From Oscheius sp. JU75 (taxonomy: Eukaryota > Nematoda > Chromadorea > Rhabditida > Rhabditidae): a stretch of DNA of 64,000 nucleotides. Positions 44,281-56,741 of this stretch are shown here, piece by piece. The first letter of the stretch is position 1. Every line of letters begins with the position of its first letter. Below the pieces are notes generated by a model. The model saw only the letters and a list, made by a program, of their open reading frames with translations, made no database searches and was not told where the DNA came from. Where the stretch lies: contig JASJZC010000005.1 of the NCBI GenBank assembly GCA_037178855.1, positions 1 through 64,000 on the forward strand, written 5' to 3'. The translations under genes were made by a program, and so were the position numbers.

Positions 44281-44698
44281 GGAAAACTGCTGACTAGGAG
44301 AACGAAGAAAAGCAAAGCAGAGCATGTGTACGGGGTCAGGGTGACTAGAAACTTTCAAAGATTTTAATATACTCTCTTTTTTTAATGAAGTTTTGTAAAT
44401 TTTACTGAACTAGGAAGCAAAGTCTAACAGATCATTACTGTTACTTGAGCCCCAACAATTGTACCAAAAGTTCTTCTGACAGTCCAATATTCACCACTTA
44501 CAGATCAGCAAAGTTTTTTGTGCCGTTTTTATCAACTAGGCGCCGATACATGGGTCTCGAAACGAATGTGCTGCAGCTCGTTTGAAAAGCATGTGGCAAC
44601 CATGGAACAGCCGTTTCCAATACCCACCACTATTCATTCTTTCTGTCAGCCCAATTCAATTGATACTGATAGCAAAAAGTGTGTTTCTAGTTGAAGTC

Positions 44699-47003
44699 AT
44701 GTCCGAACCGATACCTGGACCGGATGCATTTCCCCCGGCCGCTCCAGCTGAAGGACAGCTTACTGAAGAGGTACATTTTTGTTGAATATTCGAGGTTTAA
44801 GGCAACATGATTTTGAGAAATTTTTTCAGGACCTTATTAAAATGAAGGAACAAACGGTTGACCAACGGAGCATGGCAGGAGGTTCATTACTTCACTCATG
44901 AGTTTTATACATTAACTCTTCTATCTTTAGCATCAGAAGCTGCCGACCAGTCAATAATAAGTGTCGCGGACTCGGCTAGCAACTTCGATGAACATGTCGG
45001 GGACGATTTTGATGAGGTCGATGCCGTCGATCCGGACGACGTGGACAATTCAGTGAGCCCTTCATTTTATTTAATTTCTAGCTGTTTTCGGAATGTTGGC
45101 AAACTATTGAAAGTGTCTTCTTTCAGGACAGGATTTTCAACGGATGGCTATTCGGACGCCCCCGAACATTTAATCCCGAGCTACCAAAGGACACTGTTCA
45201 AGTGCTGAGCTGGCCGCAGGAAAAGCCGAGACCAGCCTGTCCGGAACAGTGCAATGAGCATGACTGGGAAGATGCCTTTTCTAATGCCAAGGTCTACCTC
45301 ATTGGAACTGCTCACTTCAGGTGAATTAAAATAGCTCATTCAACAATGAGGGTCCATCATAACTAGCTTATTGGAAAGTCTTTGAATTACAGTAGACACG
45401 CCGCTGTCTTTGTGTCTCTTTGTCTCTTATGTCTCTCTGCCTCAATGTCACTATACTCGGGATCCGAGTCGAAAATCTCGTGTCGAATCGAATCGAGTCC
45501 GACTGAAGTCGAGGAAAACTTATATCTTTCGTATAGGCTGCATTTTGCACAAAAATCGGGACAGTAAAATACTCTGAATCACTGTGATTCGAAAATATAT
45601 CTACGTCCGAATAGTCGGATTCTACAACTTCTTCATCTTCAGTTTCTTCAGAAGCTTCATCCATAGCCTTATCAGATCGGACTTTTGAAGAAAATTGAAA
45701 AAAAAAATACATATTTAAACAAATAAAAAATAATAACAACGACGACATCTCCTGCAGTAGAAACAGCGTTGCCGCGCATTTTGATTCAAGTTCGACTCGA
45801 GCCCGACTCGAGTCCATTTCAAGTCCGACTCGGAATCGAGTCGAGTCGAACATGTATAACCGTCACCCTACCAAACACCGAAATATTGAAATAATAAAGA
45901 TCCAACAGTTCTCACAACATTACGATATTTCAGCAAGGAGAGCCAAGAAGACGTGGTCAACACGATTCGCGCTGTCCAACCGGATATCGTTATGGTCGAG
46001 CTGTGTCCGAGCAGAATTTCTATTCTTTCGATGGATGAACAGACTCTGTTGAAGGAAGCCAGCGAGCTCAGCATTGAAAAAATGCGGAACATCATCAAGC
46101 AGAGTGGAGCCGTTCAAGGTATCCTTCATGTCATGCTGCTCAGCATGTCGGCTCACATCACGCGGCAGCTCTCCATGGCTCCTGGAGGGGAGTTTCGTGC
46201 GGCACATCGCGCTGTCATGCAGACACAGCTATGTCGTCTTGTCCTCGGTGACCGCCCGATCCACATCACTCTTCAACGCGCTCTCGGAGCCCTGACTCTG
46301 TGGCAAAAGATCAAATTTTTCTTCCATGTCTGCTTCAGCCACTTTAGCACCATCACACCCGAAGAAGTAGAACGCTGCAAGCGACAGGATCTCCTGGAAG
46401 AGCTTCTTGCTGAAATGGCTGGAGATTTCCCTAAATTGAGCGAGGTTACCCTGTCAGTCACTCCCCACTTTGTCTTTTCAGATTTTCGTCCAGGAACGAG
46501 ATCAGTACATGACGTACTCCCTGCAGCATATTATGTCCTCGAACACGGAGCACAAATTCCTTTCTTGGAGACAGCTGCGTGCACATGGACATCAGGTCAG
46601 AGTGGCAGCCTCTAAGAGTGAGTCTCTTCTGTTTGTATACAAAATGGATGATCCGAACCTTCTAGTCCAGTGGTTATGCTTCTCCACATTTTCACTTTCC
46701 ATCTGCAGCTCATATAACAGGTGAAAGTATGAGAAAATTGATACGAGTTTCCATGGCGACACTTATTTTCCACACACCTAAATCAATTTGCAGGTTGTCG
46801 CTGTGGTCGGAATCGGCCACACTCCCGGCATTGTAGCCAATTGGCAGAGCGAAATCGACATTGGTGAGCTGATCCGCATTCCACCACCAAGTCGTGCCGG
46901 ACTGGTTTTCAAGTATACAATGAAGGCCGCCTTCTACGGAGCTGTCGGTTTTCTTCTTTTCAAAGGAGGCAGTCGCGTTGCTCGAAGATTTGTCAAGTTT
47001 TAG
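44699..47003 (+). CDS. TRABD: TraB-domain-containing protein (right copy, intact frame)
   Basis: Complete model. MSEPIPGPDAFPPAAPAEGQ | DLIKMKEQTVDQRSMAG | ASEAADQSIISVADSASNFD, with an acidic stretch (DDFDEVDAVDPDDVDNS), then DRIFNGWLFGRPRTFNPELP, then KVYLIGTAHF|SKESQEDVVNTIRA, giving the start of the TraB/GumN-like domain. GTAHF, VELC, HITRQLSMAPGGEF, GDRPI and GIGHTPG are the conserved blocks seen in animal TRABD. After LSE a 40-bp intron leads to IFVQERDQYMTYSLQHIM. After HGHQ an intron containing the 1-nt arm difference near 46605 leads to VVAVVGIGHTPGIVANWQSE and the C-terminal hydrophobic AAFYGAVGFLLFKGG. All exon junctions keep phase. The function of TraB domains is poorly known (human TRABD is linked to mitochondrial membranes); it is inferred to be the same here. 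Confidence 0.93.
45443..45851. repeat. ACTCGAGT/GACTCGA-rich element in TRABD intron (right copy)
   Basis: Mirror of 33882-34290; lies in the intron between the GTAHF and SKESQED exons. Confidence 0.5.
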
Positions 47004-47008
47004 GTGAG

Positions 47009-47271
47009 TGTATGTTTTTTGAGCAGAAGATCCGAACTTCCGACCCCGCGATCCGTAGACCGCGCAACCTGGTACTGCGCCATAGATGCATTACCGGGAA
47101 AAATATGGAAATAAGCAAAGTTGAAAATGTCGAAGAAATTTTGAATTCGCGCCGCAATTTTCGAGGTCTGTGATGGGACCTGGATTTCCGTTTTCGAAAA
47201 ACCTTTAAAAAATTGGCTCACTTCCGCTATTCGTTAGAAGTGGACTATAACCGACTGAGCCATAGGAGCAA
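47009..47271 (-). repeat. tRNA-related (SINE-like) sequence (right copy)
   Basis: Mirror of 32463-32725, in the TRABD-UFSP2 intergenic interval (47004-47849), which otherwise shows no gene. Confidence 0.35.
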
Positions 47272-47849
47272 AGGATGAATTCAATTTCCCAATGACCTAT
47301 AAAAGGGAGATTAGGAGCACTTGCACAGAGTTCAGGAGCAAGCTTTTTACCAATGCACCAACTTTTGCGCAAAAACATAGACTGCCTGAAACTGCTTAAA
47401 GGCCGGGAACCTCTAAATATGATTTAAAATTCTCATAGTTCAACTAAAAAAGGTGCTTCACAAGAAGCTATTACATGAGAATGGATCGAGCCCTGGTCTG
47501 CCAAACCCATAAGACAAACCGCCAGACTGCTTCAGACAGATAGAACTAGTTTCAACCGTTCGTTTCAGTGTTGTTCTCGGGTCGTCTCTCTGCTGCATCA
47601 TCACCGTCATCAAAGCCGACTTTTTCTTATCCTATATCCCCAGCTAATTAGAACTTTCTCTAAACCGCCCCTTGAAAAGTTGATTCAATGCGAAAAGGCC
47701 AACTCCCTACCCTGTCTCTATTTACCGGTTAGTGAGTTCAGAGCTCATAAAATAAAATAGTTCTATTTTTGTGATAAATCTCTTTTTTGGGGTTCAATCT
47801 CCCTATTCGTTCTTTGAACTTCTAGTATGTTTCCGTAAAAATGATATAG

Positions 47850-50587
47850 ATGACGGTAGTTGAGGAGATTTGGGACATCGACACGGCCGCAATGTTTGCC
47901 GTGAGTTTACAGTTTCTTACTACTTTTGAAAAACTAGTTTTATTCATTTTAGCTATGATCCTTTTCAGAGCTACAAGAATTTCGTCCTCTGGCACAAAGA
48001 CACAATTGGTCAGCAGGCATATGGAGGCCTCGTTTGGGGTCGGACGCAAACCAAAGAAATCACTCAAGTGCTCTTCTTGACAGCAGATAACATGACCAGC
48101 GCGACAGCAGAATATCTGTCTAGCATCATGTCTGCCGGTAGGTTCAGTTTGAGCATGGCTAGGCCCATTAAGGTAGTGCCAGGTTCGAGTCATTTGTCCA
48201 GGTCGTAGGTCTCTGTCTCTGTCCTCGCAGCGTCTTCTCTTATAGAACGAGTCGTATCTCTTCAAAGCTGAGAAAGAGCCATGTGTCAAACCGTTCAAGT
48301 CTCTATTTTACCTAAAGTTCGAGGCCTCGAGATAATCTTGAGGAAAAGCAAGAAGAAAAGTTATTAGCTGACAAAAAGTTCAAAACAAGTTTTCAGACCT
48401 TCAACTCGTCGCAAACCTGACGATTGACGGCTTTGTGACTCCTCCAGTCAGTCTCGATAGTTCAATTTTCCAGCTCTCAGCGACCCAGGAGGTCAGTTTT
48501 CTGCCTAAGGAAGTCCGTGGCTACGCTAGGAAGTGTTAAACGCTGTCAAAGAGGGGAAGAGAAAGAGTACTTACAGATCCTTCAACGAGCAGACCTATCC
48601 AGCTTTCTGGACCGTAACGGACAGCTCAATGCGACACAGTTTACCAATCAGGGACTCTCTCTTTACGCCCGCGTCGGAATCGAGTTCAACCTTCGTGTCG
48701 GAGCCGAAGCTGAAGATCTGAAGGCGAGTGCGAAGCGCTATTTTGATGAGCTGGACAGAATGGTTTTCATCAATCAGGACAAGGGTATCGTCTTAACTAG
48801 AAAGCCAGAGAAAGAAGTCGTGACGAAAGTGCTCGACGAACATGCCAAGGGAACTGTACAGTATAAGGTTAAGGTTTTTGAATAACTGGTTGGCAATCAG
48901 TCAACTTTTAGGATTCAATGGAATTCACAGCCTATCAAAACTTGACTAGAAACACGAAAAATGACTCGGAAGATCAGAAGATGGTCCCGATTGCTCGAAT
49001 AACTCGTGATGGGACCAAGTACACTGCTTATTCTGCCGTGTTCACAGTCGTTGTGCCAGTCTTCTGTGGCGAAGATTCGAATCGCATTTATGAGCGATTC
49101 CAGGAGGGATTGAGGCGGCGAATTCAGGCCATAGTCTGGACAAACATTCCCAGAATACAGAAAAAGGTCGGACACTGGCTTTGCCTGTGAAATTCGAAAG
49201 TTTAGCAGGAACTGGTCAAGACTACTTCGGCGGTCTTTTACCCTCCCGGCTGGAGCACAATGGTGCATTTACAGGTGCCAGATTTACCCACAGCCGGTCA
49301 AAGTAGGTCTCCTTCTTTGCATAACTATTAAACTTTAAGAATCTTTCCGCGTCCGTCTGCACAAACTGCTAAATCTAAGTGCGTTCACTCCCTGCCTCCG
49401 TCTAGCTCAGCAGATTCCCTTCGGCGGAGCGGCTGCCTCAAAGCTGCTGAGAACACCCCATTCCTCGATCAGTAACTATAAGGCTCTTGGAAAAGTCTCC
49501 GTCGTGAAAGGACCCTACAATTACCATCATTACATGCAGGACAATTTTGATGACAACGGTACGATTGCGAGCTAGTCGGAGAGAGCACCTGAGCAATTTG
49601 CAGGCTGGGGGTGTGCCTATCGAAGTCTTCAGACTATTTGGAGTTGGTTTGTGCTGAACGGCTTCTGTGATAAGCCTGTGCCAACACACAGAGAAATCCA
49701 GCAGTGTTTGGTGAAAATTGGGGATAAGGAGGAAAAATTTATCGGAAGCCGACAGTGGATTGGCTCGACCGAGATCGGCTTCGTTCTCGACGAACTACTG
49801 GCCATCGAGAGCAAGTTCATCACGACCGGCTCCGGGGCCGAGGTTCCGGAGAAGGCCAGGGAGCTGGCTCATCATTTCGACACGGCCGGAAGTCCGGTCA
49901 TGATTGGTAAATATTCTAAACTTTGAATTCACTAAAATTACAGGTAAACGGCGCGCTTTTTGTAGAAGCCGGGTTCCACCACGACGTCCTTAGAAATCGT
50001 ATTTTGCATTTTTCAGTACTATACACTCATTTTTTCGGTTTCTAAGTGTGTTTGATCGATTCAGGGCTAAATTCTACACTAAGATAGCCTTCTTTGACAG
50101 AAAAAATACCGAGGAAAGTGAGCAAATAACCTTACAAGGTAAAAACAGGCATTTCGTTAATTTTTCCGTCAAAGTAGACGGATCTAGGATGGAATTTGAC
50201 GCCAAATCGATTGGACATACTTAAAAAAATACTCGAGGAAATAAGTGTAAAGCACAGAAAAATGCAATAAGAAACTGGTATTCAAGATTTTTGAAGTTCC
50301 CGCCGCCAAAATTCAACTTTAAAATGGCTGTCATCTACCGCGTTAGTAGTTCTTTACATTCAATTGTTTCAGGCGGTGGGCAACTGGCTCACACCATTCT
50401 CGGCGTCGACTTTGACGACAACACCGGCGACTGTCGTTTTCTCGTCCTGGATCCTCATTATACCGGCAGTGAGGACATTAGAACGGTGACAACTAAAGGC
50501 TGGTGTCAATGGAAACCGGCTAGTTTCTGGAAGGCCGAGTACTTCTACAACATGGTCTGTCCGCAGCCGTCAGCCGATGCCATTTAG
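47850..50587 (+). CDS. UFSP2: UFM1-specific protease 2 (right copy)
   Basis: ATG 47850 ([17 protein letters not shown]), then [20 protein letters not shown] and [20 protein letters not shown], an N-terminal MPN-like region typical of UFSP2. A middle region ([40 protein letters not shown]) follows. The catalytic domain has [19 protein letters not shown] with the nucleophilic Cys, [56 protein letters not shown], then after a 440-bp intron [14 protein letters not shown] and LVLDPHYTG with the Asp-Pro-His pair. TAG at 50585-50587. Splice phase is maintained at the NG|WG junction. A few frame ambiguities remain in the 48480-49370 exons. The foldback element fills the intron 49907-50375. Confidence 0.93.
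49935..50285. repeat. Foldback (MITE-like) element in UFSP2 intron (right copy)
   Basis: Mirror of 29450-29800. Confidence 0.6.
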
Positions 50588-52113
50588 ATTACCCTTTTCT
50601 AGTCAAAATAGCAAAAACTTCGCCTGCTTTTTTCAATTTCCCCGAGTAACTACTGTGATAGTAACTTTTGATGTTTGTACTTTTGTGGTGTTCGTGGCTC
50701 TATTGTATCTCTGTTTCTCTAAAAGTATTTGTGCAAATAAATATTGTTTCCAAGTGTCTATCTCTACTCGCCGTTTTAAGGAAACATCCCGATTCAAGGC
50801 CAGCTACCATTTTCAACGATTGACTAGAGACTCAACTTTACTCAAAAAGGTTTAAAACTGGAGTATTTAACCGCAATTGAACTCTCGGACCAATTAACAT
50901 ATCTAAGAATCTTGTCTCTGTAAACTTCTTGTTTCGCGTCACCTGTTTTCCTCTAGCTCCACTTGTTTGTCTTAGCTTCGCGTCCCAATCCCCCTGCTGT
51001 ACTTTTATGCCGTTTAATTTATGTGCAAAAGACACTTTTCGGACTACACTGGACCAAGAAAAGTGAGCGATTTACGATTTCTCGAAGCGCCGTTCAGCGG
51101 GTGGTCACTGTTGTCTCCAAGTCGGCCGGTTCTTGCCTTTCTACATAGCCAGCTGTCATCAGTAGGCGCCGTTCATAGAGACCGCTTTTTGAAAACTCTC
51201 TCCCTCTTTAAATTACACATTGTTACTATGACTGTCTCTCTGTCTTTCTCTATCTTTGTTCTCTGTCTATATGACTATGTCTCCCTGCCTCTCTGCCTCT
51301 GTTTCTCTGTCACTCTGTCACCGTCAGCATCTGTTCCCTCTTGACCAGGTCGTGGTGGTCGGTTTGTGCGGCCGTTGTGTGACATACCAGCCCCGCTATC
51401 GATTTGTAACCCCTCCCGTGTGGCCAACACGCTCCTACGAAATCGCCTCCACTAGTCTCTATCGAATATTAATATGTATGTAGATGTGTCCAGCCCGTTC
51501 TGACACATTTCATTTCCCTGCCGGACTGGCTGACTTTCCAGAAAGGGCTCATTATTCTATTCTCTTTTGTTTCCCGATCACTCACTTTCTCGCGGTTCAC
51601 TTGACCGAAAACATCATGATTTGTTTCATTTTTTTGCAGGTTATTAGAGGAGAGAGACATCTTTTTAATGCCATTTGCCGCCGTTTTGCCGAAAATACGG
51701 AGCATAAAGCACTCGATTGCTAAAATCAAAGGTTTTTTGCTCGAACATTCCCTGTTATTTGATAGTTTGAGTTCAAATTGAAGGCAGACTTCTTTTTTTC
51801 AAGCCGTTTATGACTTCGTTTAGGGTTATAAGCATATAAACTTTTAGAATCCAACAAAGTATGGTCACATCTTAAACTTCCTCCTCTTTCCCTTCTAAAA
51901 GAGAGGATAAGATTCCAAATTTAGCCTGTGTCGGCAGCCGTTGCGGCCGACGCCCTGCAGTTGACTTATGCTTTGTTTGCCCAACTCTCCTCCACCGGAA
52001 TACAATCGCCATTTCCCGACTAGAGTTTTTCTCATTAGATGAGTCAGAAAGTCAACCATACTCAATTTAATCCTTTTTCGTTTTCATTGTTTTCGCTCAA
52101 GAGAACTTTCAGA
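50588..52113. other. Intergenic region between UFSP2 and BICD (right copy)
   Basis: Both genes are on the + strand here. Contains a TCTG tract (51225-51330) and no supported gene. CTTTCAG directly before the BICD ATG (52107-52113) is a plausible splice or trans-splice acceptor. Confidence 0.4.
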
Positions 52114-55100
52114 ATGGGTGATGATCTAGAGCGGGTCAGGGTAGAGGTCGTCAGATTGACCAAAGCTCTAGAGGAGGCCAATGCCGAAAAATTCCAGGTA
52201 TGAGGCAGAGAGTCAGAGAGATGATGTTACTGGCAGAAGGAGACAGAAAGTTTAGTTGTGAGTTATTTTAGGCGGCTGAATACGGAATGCTTCTTTATGA
52301 GCAGAAGACTGAGCTTGAGGTGAAAGTAGCCCATCTACAGGATCAGTATGACCAGGCCAAAGTGGATATCGAGAAGGCCAATCAAACGCTGGAAGAATTC
52401 CGTCATCAGCACAAAGCTGCCACCGCTACAGAACTGGAACATGAGAGATCACTGCTAGAGGTAGCTGTTTTCTATGGTTATTTTATTCGTTACAATGCAA
52501 CTGAAAAACAGCGAGAAGTGGCTGCTTCTACGATTGTTCCCGAGAGACAGAAAAAGAGAGAGAGAGAAAGAAAGGCAGGGAGACAGCGAAAAAACCTGAT
52601 CAATAATAGTGACTACACTACCTTTCGATAATGGATGGTTCAGCCAAAATTTTAAACAGTTTCACAAATCTTTGCCTCAGGAATCTTCGGCCAAGGAGCA
52701 GGAGCTCTTGAAGAGGATCAGCACTTTAGAAGGAGAACTCCGCTCGTCCGAGGCCGAGTTGAAAAGGTCAAAAGATGAGCTGGAGCGTCTTCAGGCCGAA
52801 CATTCGACAGCTGCAGAATCTGGTCAGCAGTTGGACGAAGAGAGACGAAGACTCGAATTGAGTTGAAGGTACAGTTTTGAAGGAGACAACAGACAACATA
52901 TTTCCTAGGAAGTGAAAGAGAGGGAACAACGGATGCTCGCAGAGTACACTGAGCTCGAGGAGGAGAACATCACTCTGCAGAAAACGGTCGCAAACCTTCG
53001 CGGAGCCCAGGTCGAATACGAGGCTCTCAAAATGGATAACAACCGCTACATCGACGAGATCGATCTGCTAAACATGGCCGTTCAGGAAATGCAATCGCTC
53101 AAGAACATCGCCGACCGACAGGTATCTAGTTCGTAGTTTTGCATCTTCTTTCTGACATCCTTTATCACAAAATGACATGTTTCAGGTGGAAGAAGCTCTG
53201 CAGACAGCTCAGCAGGAACGGGAGCTTCGTCTGGCTCTGAAAAGAGAGCTGGAAGCTGCCAGAAACGCCGAACATATGCATAGCTTGACGGATATGTTGG
53301 CCGGATTGGAGCGACTGGGAGGGGTGGGTTGAAAGAACAATTTGATCGAGAAATTTGGTCAATAAGAAAGTTCAGTCAATTGTATAAGAAAATTTGGTTC
53401 GACTTCACTTTGCTAGGACGAATTATTATTCAAGCTTGTCATCGTGCTATTCTAAAGAGCAAAATCGTATTCGACATAATCAGACCAGTTTGTACTAGTA
53501 AGATCACACTTCACCTTGCAAGGACGAGGCACATTTCGGACAAGAATACATTACACACTAGAGAGTTTGGTGTTATTCACGAAGAGCAAAAAGGTTCGTC
53601 CTAGCATATCGACCTGGTCCTAGCAAACTTGGATTCGCCCTAGCAAGGCGAAGTACAACCGAAAATTTTTGAGAGAAAGACCGCCATTTTTTGGTTTTCG
53701 AGGCTCAGCAGTGTTCTGCTAAGTTTCGGCGTCCAAATATGAGCATGTTTCAGGACGGTGAAGAAGTACAACCAAAGCCGGCTGCCAACGATCTCTTTAG
53801 TGAGCTCAGCAACACCAACAGTGATGCTAAGGTAACGTTTTTTCGACGTGGTTTCATTTAAATTTGATGTAGTTCTGTCGGACCCACCTTGTTCAACTGT
53901 TCAACTTCTTTTAGGTTCGAGATCTCGAATCCGCCAATGAGAACCTGTCAGAACAGTTGAGAGAAAGAGAGAAGACAGCTATCGACTTGGTTACGACATT
54001 GATGAGCAAACTGCATATAAATCACAATGGAGGTACGGTCAAGTTGTGTCTTCGTCAAGAGCGACACAATTTCCAGAACTCGACTTTATGCACGCCCGAC
54101 AACAGAAAGATGTCGTCTTGGAGAAAATTGATCATCTCCTAAAGGTGAGTCAAAAAATCGCTGCCTATACCCTTTGACTTAAAATGTTACAAATTTCTTG
54201 GTAACAAAACTTTTTTAGAATGGAGCCAGTGATCCTCAGGCGGACAAAAAAGCTCATGCTCTCAGAAACGATGTTAGGACCCTTCTTCTTTTGGCAGGAG
54301 AGAAGACAGCTCAAATGGCTGCTGCTCAGGTAGACATTGAAATGCCATTCCAACACATTTGTTTAGGACACAATGATTCAAGTTTCTGATCAGCTCTATC
54401 AGTTTTACCATCAAACAGCTCAAAGTCAGGGATTGAGCACGGATAAGAACATTATCGATGTGAGTATAAAAGACAGAGAGACAGAGAAAGGCAGATTTTT
54501 TTCAGATCGTGAAGCGTCTCCGACAACTAGCCAAAGAGAATGCAGAGGACATTCCAAAAGTTTCCCTTGCCGATGAAGGCGTAGAAAGTGGCACTGAAAC
54601 TGATACGTCAGGAGGAAAGGGAATTCCTCTAACCGCTGACAGGGTTGTAAGTTTTCTGACAGTTTTTGAGGCTTGGCCGTAAAATTGAAATCCAGAGCCT
54701 TTTAGGTTCTCGCACCCTCTTTCATCAAGGACGTGGATACGAAGCTGACGAGCGGCAAGGTGAGCGAAATCGCCTCGGAGTCTGATCTCAGACAGAGAAT
54801 CCTCTCAGGTTTTTATTCCGACTTTGTTTGCAACGTAATGTTCTAGACGGCAGCCCAATGAATCAGACAATGGACAGTTTAAAAAAGCTGCTCTCCTCGG
54901 TGAAAAGGGTTACGGAACAGGCTCTGAATCAAGCAGTTGCCAATACCGGAGCAGAGAATGACGATATTGCCATGCAAAACGTCAAGCTCCGAAGTCTTCT
55001 CAGCACAAAAAGGTTAGTTGAAGATTGACCGAGAAGAACATCCCCAGATATAGAACCAAATTAAAATACATAACACTTCAGGGATCAAATCTCCACTCTT

Positions 55101-55842
55101 CGGACAGTACTGAAGTCGAACAAGATGACAGCGGAAGCTGCATTGGCCTCTTTGAGGGACAAATATGAGGCTGAAAAGAGAGCGAATCAGGTAAGATCAG
55201 CTTGAGAGTTGATACTAAAATTGGTTAGGAACTGTCCGAGCGACAGAGACGTGAGCTGAAACAGCTCAAGGAAGATGCAGCCACCTTTGCCAGCCACCGG
55301 GCCATGTTCACAGCTCGTTGTGAAGAACTGCAAGCGCAGGTGGAGGAGATGCAGAACGAGCTGAGAAAGGCTGAAGAGGAAAAGAAAACGCTGAACCAAC
55401 TCCTGAGAATGGCTATTCAGCAGAAACTTCAAGCCAACCAGGTAAGCGACAACTGTTTTGACCCGTTTTACTCTTCTTCATAAACAATTCGCACACACTC
55501 AGCGACGTTCTACAATACCTGATACCAAAAGTTTTCAGCGGCTGGAAGAGGTCGAGGTTGATCGGGATACTCGACAAGCCTATAAGAGGAACAGTAACAA
55601 GCAGCCTGCAGGCAGGGGAGAGGTGGGTGTTGACAGTATTCTGAAGGAAATGAACATATTCACAGCTTGGCAGAGAGGCAAAGGCACTGCTTGACAGAGA
55701 GAAAGAGAGACAGAAAAATTGAGAGGCAGAGACCAGACAGATGCCCATTTTTCAGACCTACCAACCGCCACGAGCTGTCCGCTATCCCCAGACTGCGGCT
55801 CCGGGGGGCTCGAGGGGAGGGGTGAAGAGGGAGAACAACTAG
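52114..55842 (+). CDS. BICD: Bicaudal-D family dynein adaptor (right copy)
   Basis: Dynein-dynactin cargo adaptor, cytoplasmic/Golgi-associated coiled coil. Seventeen exons can be placed: 52114-52197, 52272-52460, 52681-52868, 52909-53121, 53186-53323, 53754-53831, 53915-54032, 54077-54144, 54219-54329, 54367-54459, 54506-54646, 54706-54808, 54847-55012, 55082-55190, 55229-55441, 55539-55622, 55756-55842. All are phase-compatible except exon 3, where one C is missing against the left arm (RRRLRIELK becomes RRRLELS-stop). The product is about 727 residues, near the family's usual size. N-terminal block [20 protein letters not shown]; middle [21 protein letters not shown]-terminal cargo-binding block [20 protein letters not shown] and [20 protein letters not shown], very close to animal BICD. 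The ATG is preceded by CTTTCAGA. A second frame runs on from the last exon into a hydrophobic tail (55756-56087). Confidence 0.93.
53400..53650. repeat. CCTAGCAA-rich inverted-repeat element in BICD intron (right copy)
   Basis: TGCTAGGACGAA at 53411-53422 pairs with TTCGTCCTAGCA at 53595-53606. Further TCCTAGCAA and CCCTAGCAAGGCG copies lie at 53616-53650. Confidence 0.6.
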
Positions 55843-56087
55843 GCTGGTTGGATCTCCACGAGATGGCCAAATTGCTCAATTCTTCCATGTACTCTCTCGG
55901 TCCCATCTCGACTCTTCTCCCCGATGACCCCACCTCACCTTCAGACGAAGAAGTGGATCGACTGGTCTCCGAAATGCGGGCCCAGCTCCTTCGACCTCGT
56001 CTCTTCGCAGGTATCGAACTCGTAATGCTCTTCCTGTCCATTCCCGTCGTTCTTATCTATCTGGTCAGCTTTTTATATAGTCTGTGA
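55756..56087 (+). CDS. Possible alternative BICD C-terminus with tail anchor
   Basis: In the +1 frame relative to the last BICD exon, an uninterrupted reading frame continues LHEMAKLLNSSMYSLGPIST, PDDPTSPSDEEVDRLVSEMR and ends in a single hydrophobic helix ELVMLFLSIPVVLIYLVSFL followed by YSL and the stop. It has no obvious start of its own and directly follows BICD. A 1-nt change at the exon 16 donor or in the G-rich exon 17 would fuse it to BICD. The left arm differs in exactly that area (8-bp net). It could be a tail-anchored BICD isoform, a separate small exon set, or an artefact. Confidence 0.4.
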
Positions 56088-56429
56088 TGTTAACTGAGCC
56101 TTATTCTTCACAAATTAAAGGACCAAATGCTATGAAAATGCGTGTAAAATGGCAGAATATCGTATACCAAGTTCCCCCGATTGTTTGTTTTTTTTCAATT
56201 TACAGTGCCTTTAATTATTTTATTTATAGTTTTTGTAGACAAGATAATGAATATAGAGTTTTTGTCTGCTACCAAGTTCCGTCAAGCCTTCGCTGCCCTG
56301 CTGAACATTTCTCTAATCTCCTCCGCAACCTCATTTACATGAAACTTTCCCATGTCAGATCAGTTTCGATCATTTGAGGCAGATTGTTCCCATGCCTCTC
56401 GTTAAATTAACAGCTTGTCTACTGTGGAA

Positions 56430-56740
56430 GGCTAGTCTCCCCCTCGATAATTCGGGTTTTGGCTTTCCTCTTTTTCTTCATCGTGGCCATTCAAGATGGA
56501 GAGTCTTGCGCTAAAAAAACCAGCAATGACGCGTCTGGCCAAGGGATTGCCCGTCTCATTTATTGTCCCAAAATTCCTCTTCATTCCGAATGAGGCTCTT
56601 CCAACCGAGTTGGAGCTGTAGATTTTTTCCAGGTGAAAGAGAAAGCTTTCATAGGGCGATTGCTACCCGTGCAAGAACTCAGAGAACTACTATAACACTT
56701 GCTCTTACAATCTTACCTGCAAAAGAGGAGCTGTCCTGTT
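56430..56740 (+). other. Possible orphan exon(s) before mariner pile (right copy)
   Basis: Mirror of 23020-23330. Signal-like VLAFLFFFIVAIQDGESC is followed by an open frame, then VKEKAFIGRLLPVQELREYY. It ends where mariner A begins. It may be the 5' part of the papain-like gene whose 3' exons resume at 59048. Confidence 0.25.
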
Positions 56741-56741
56741 A

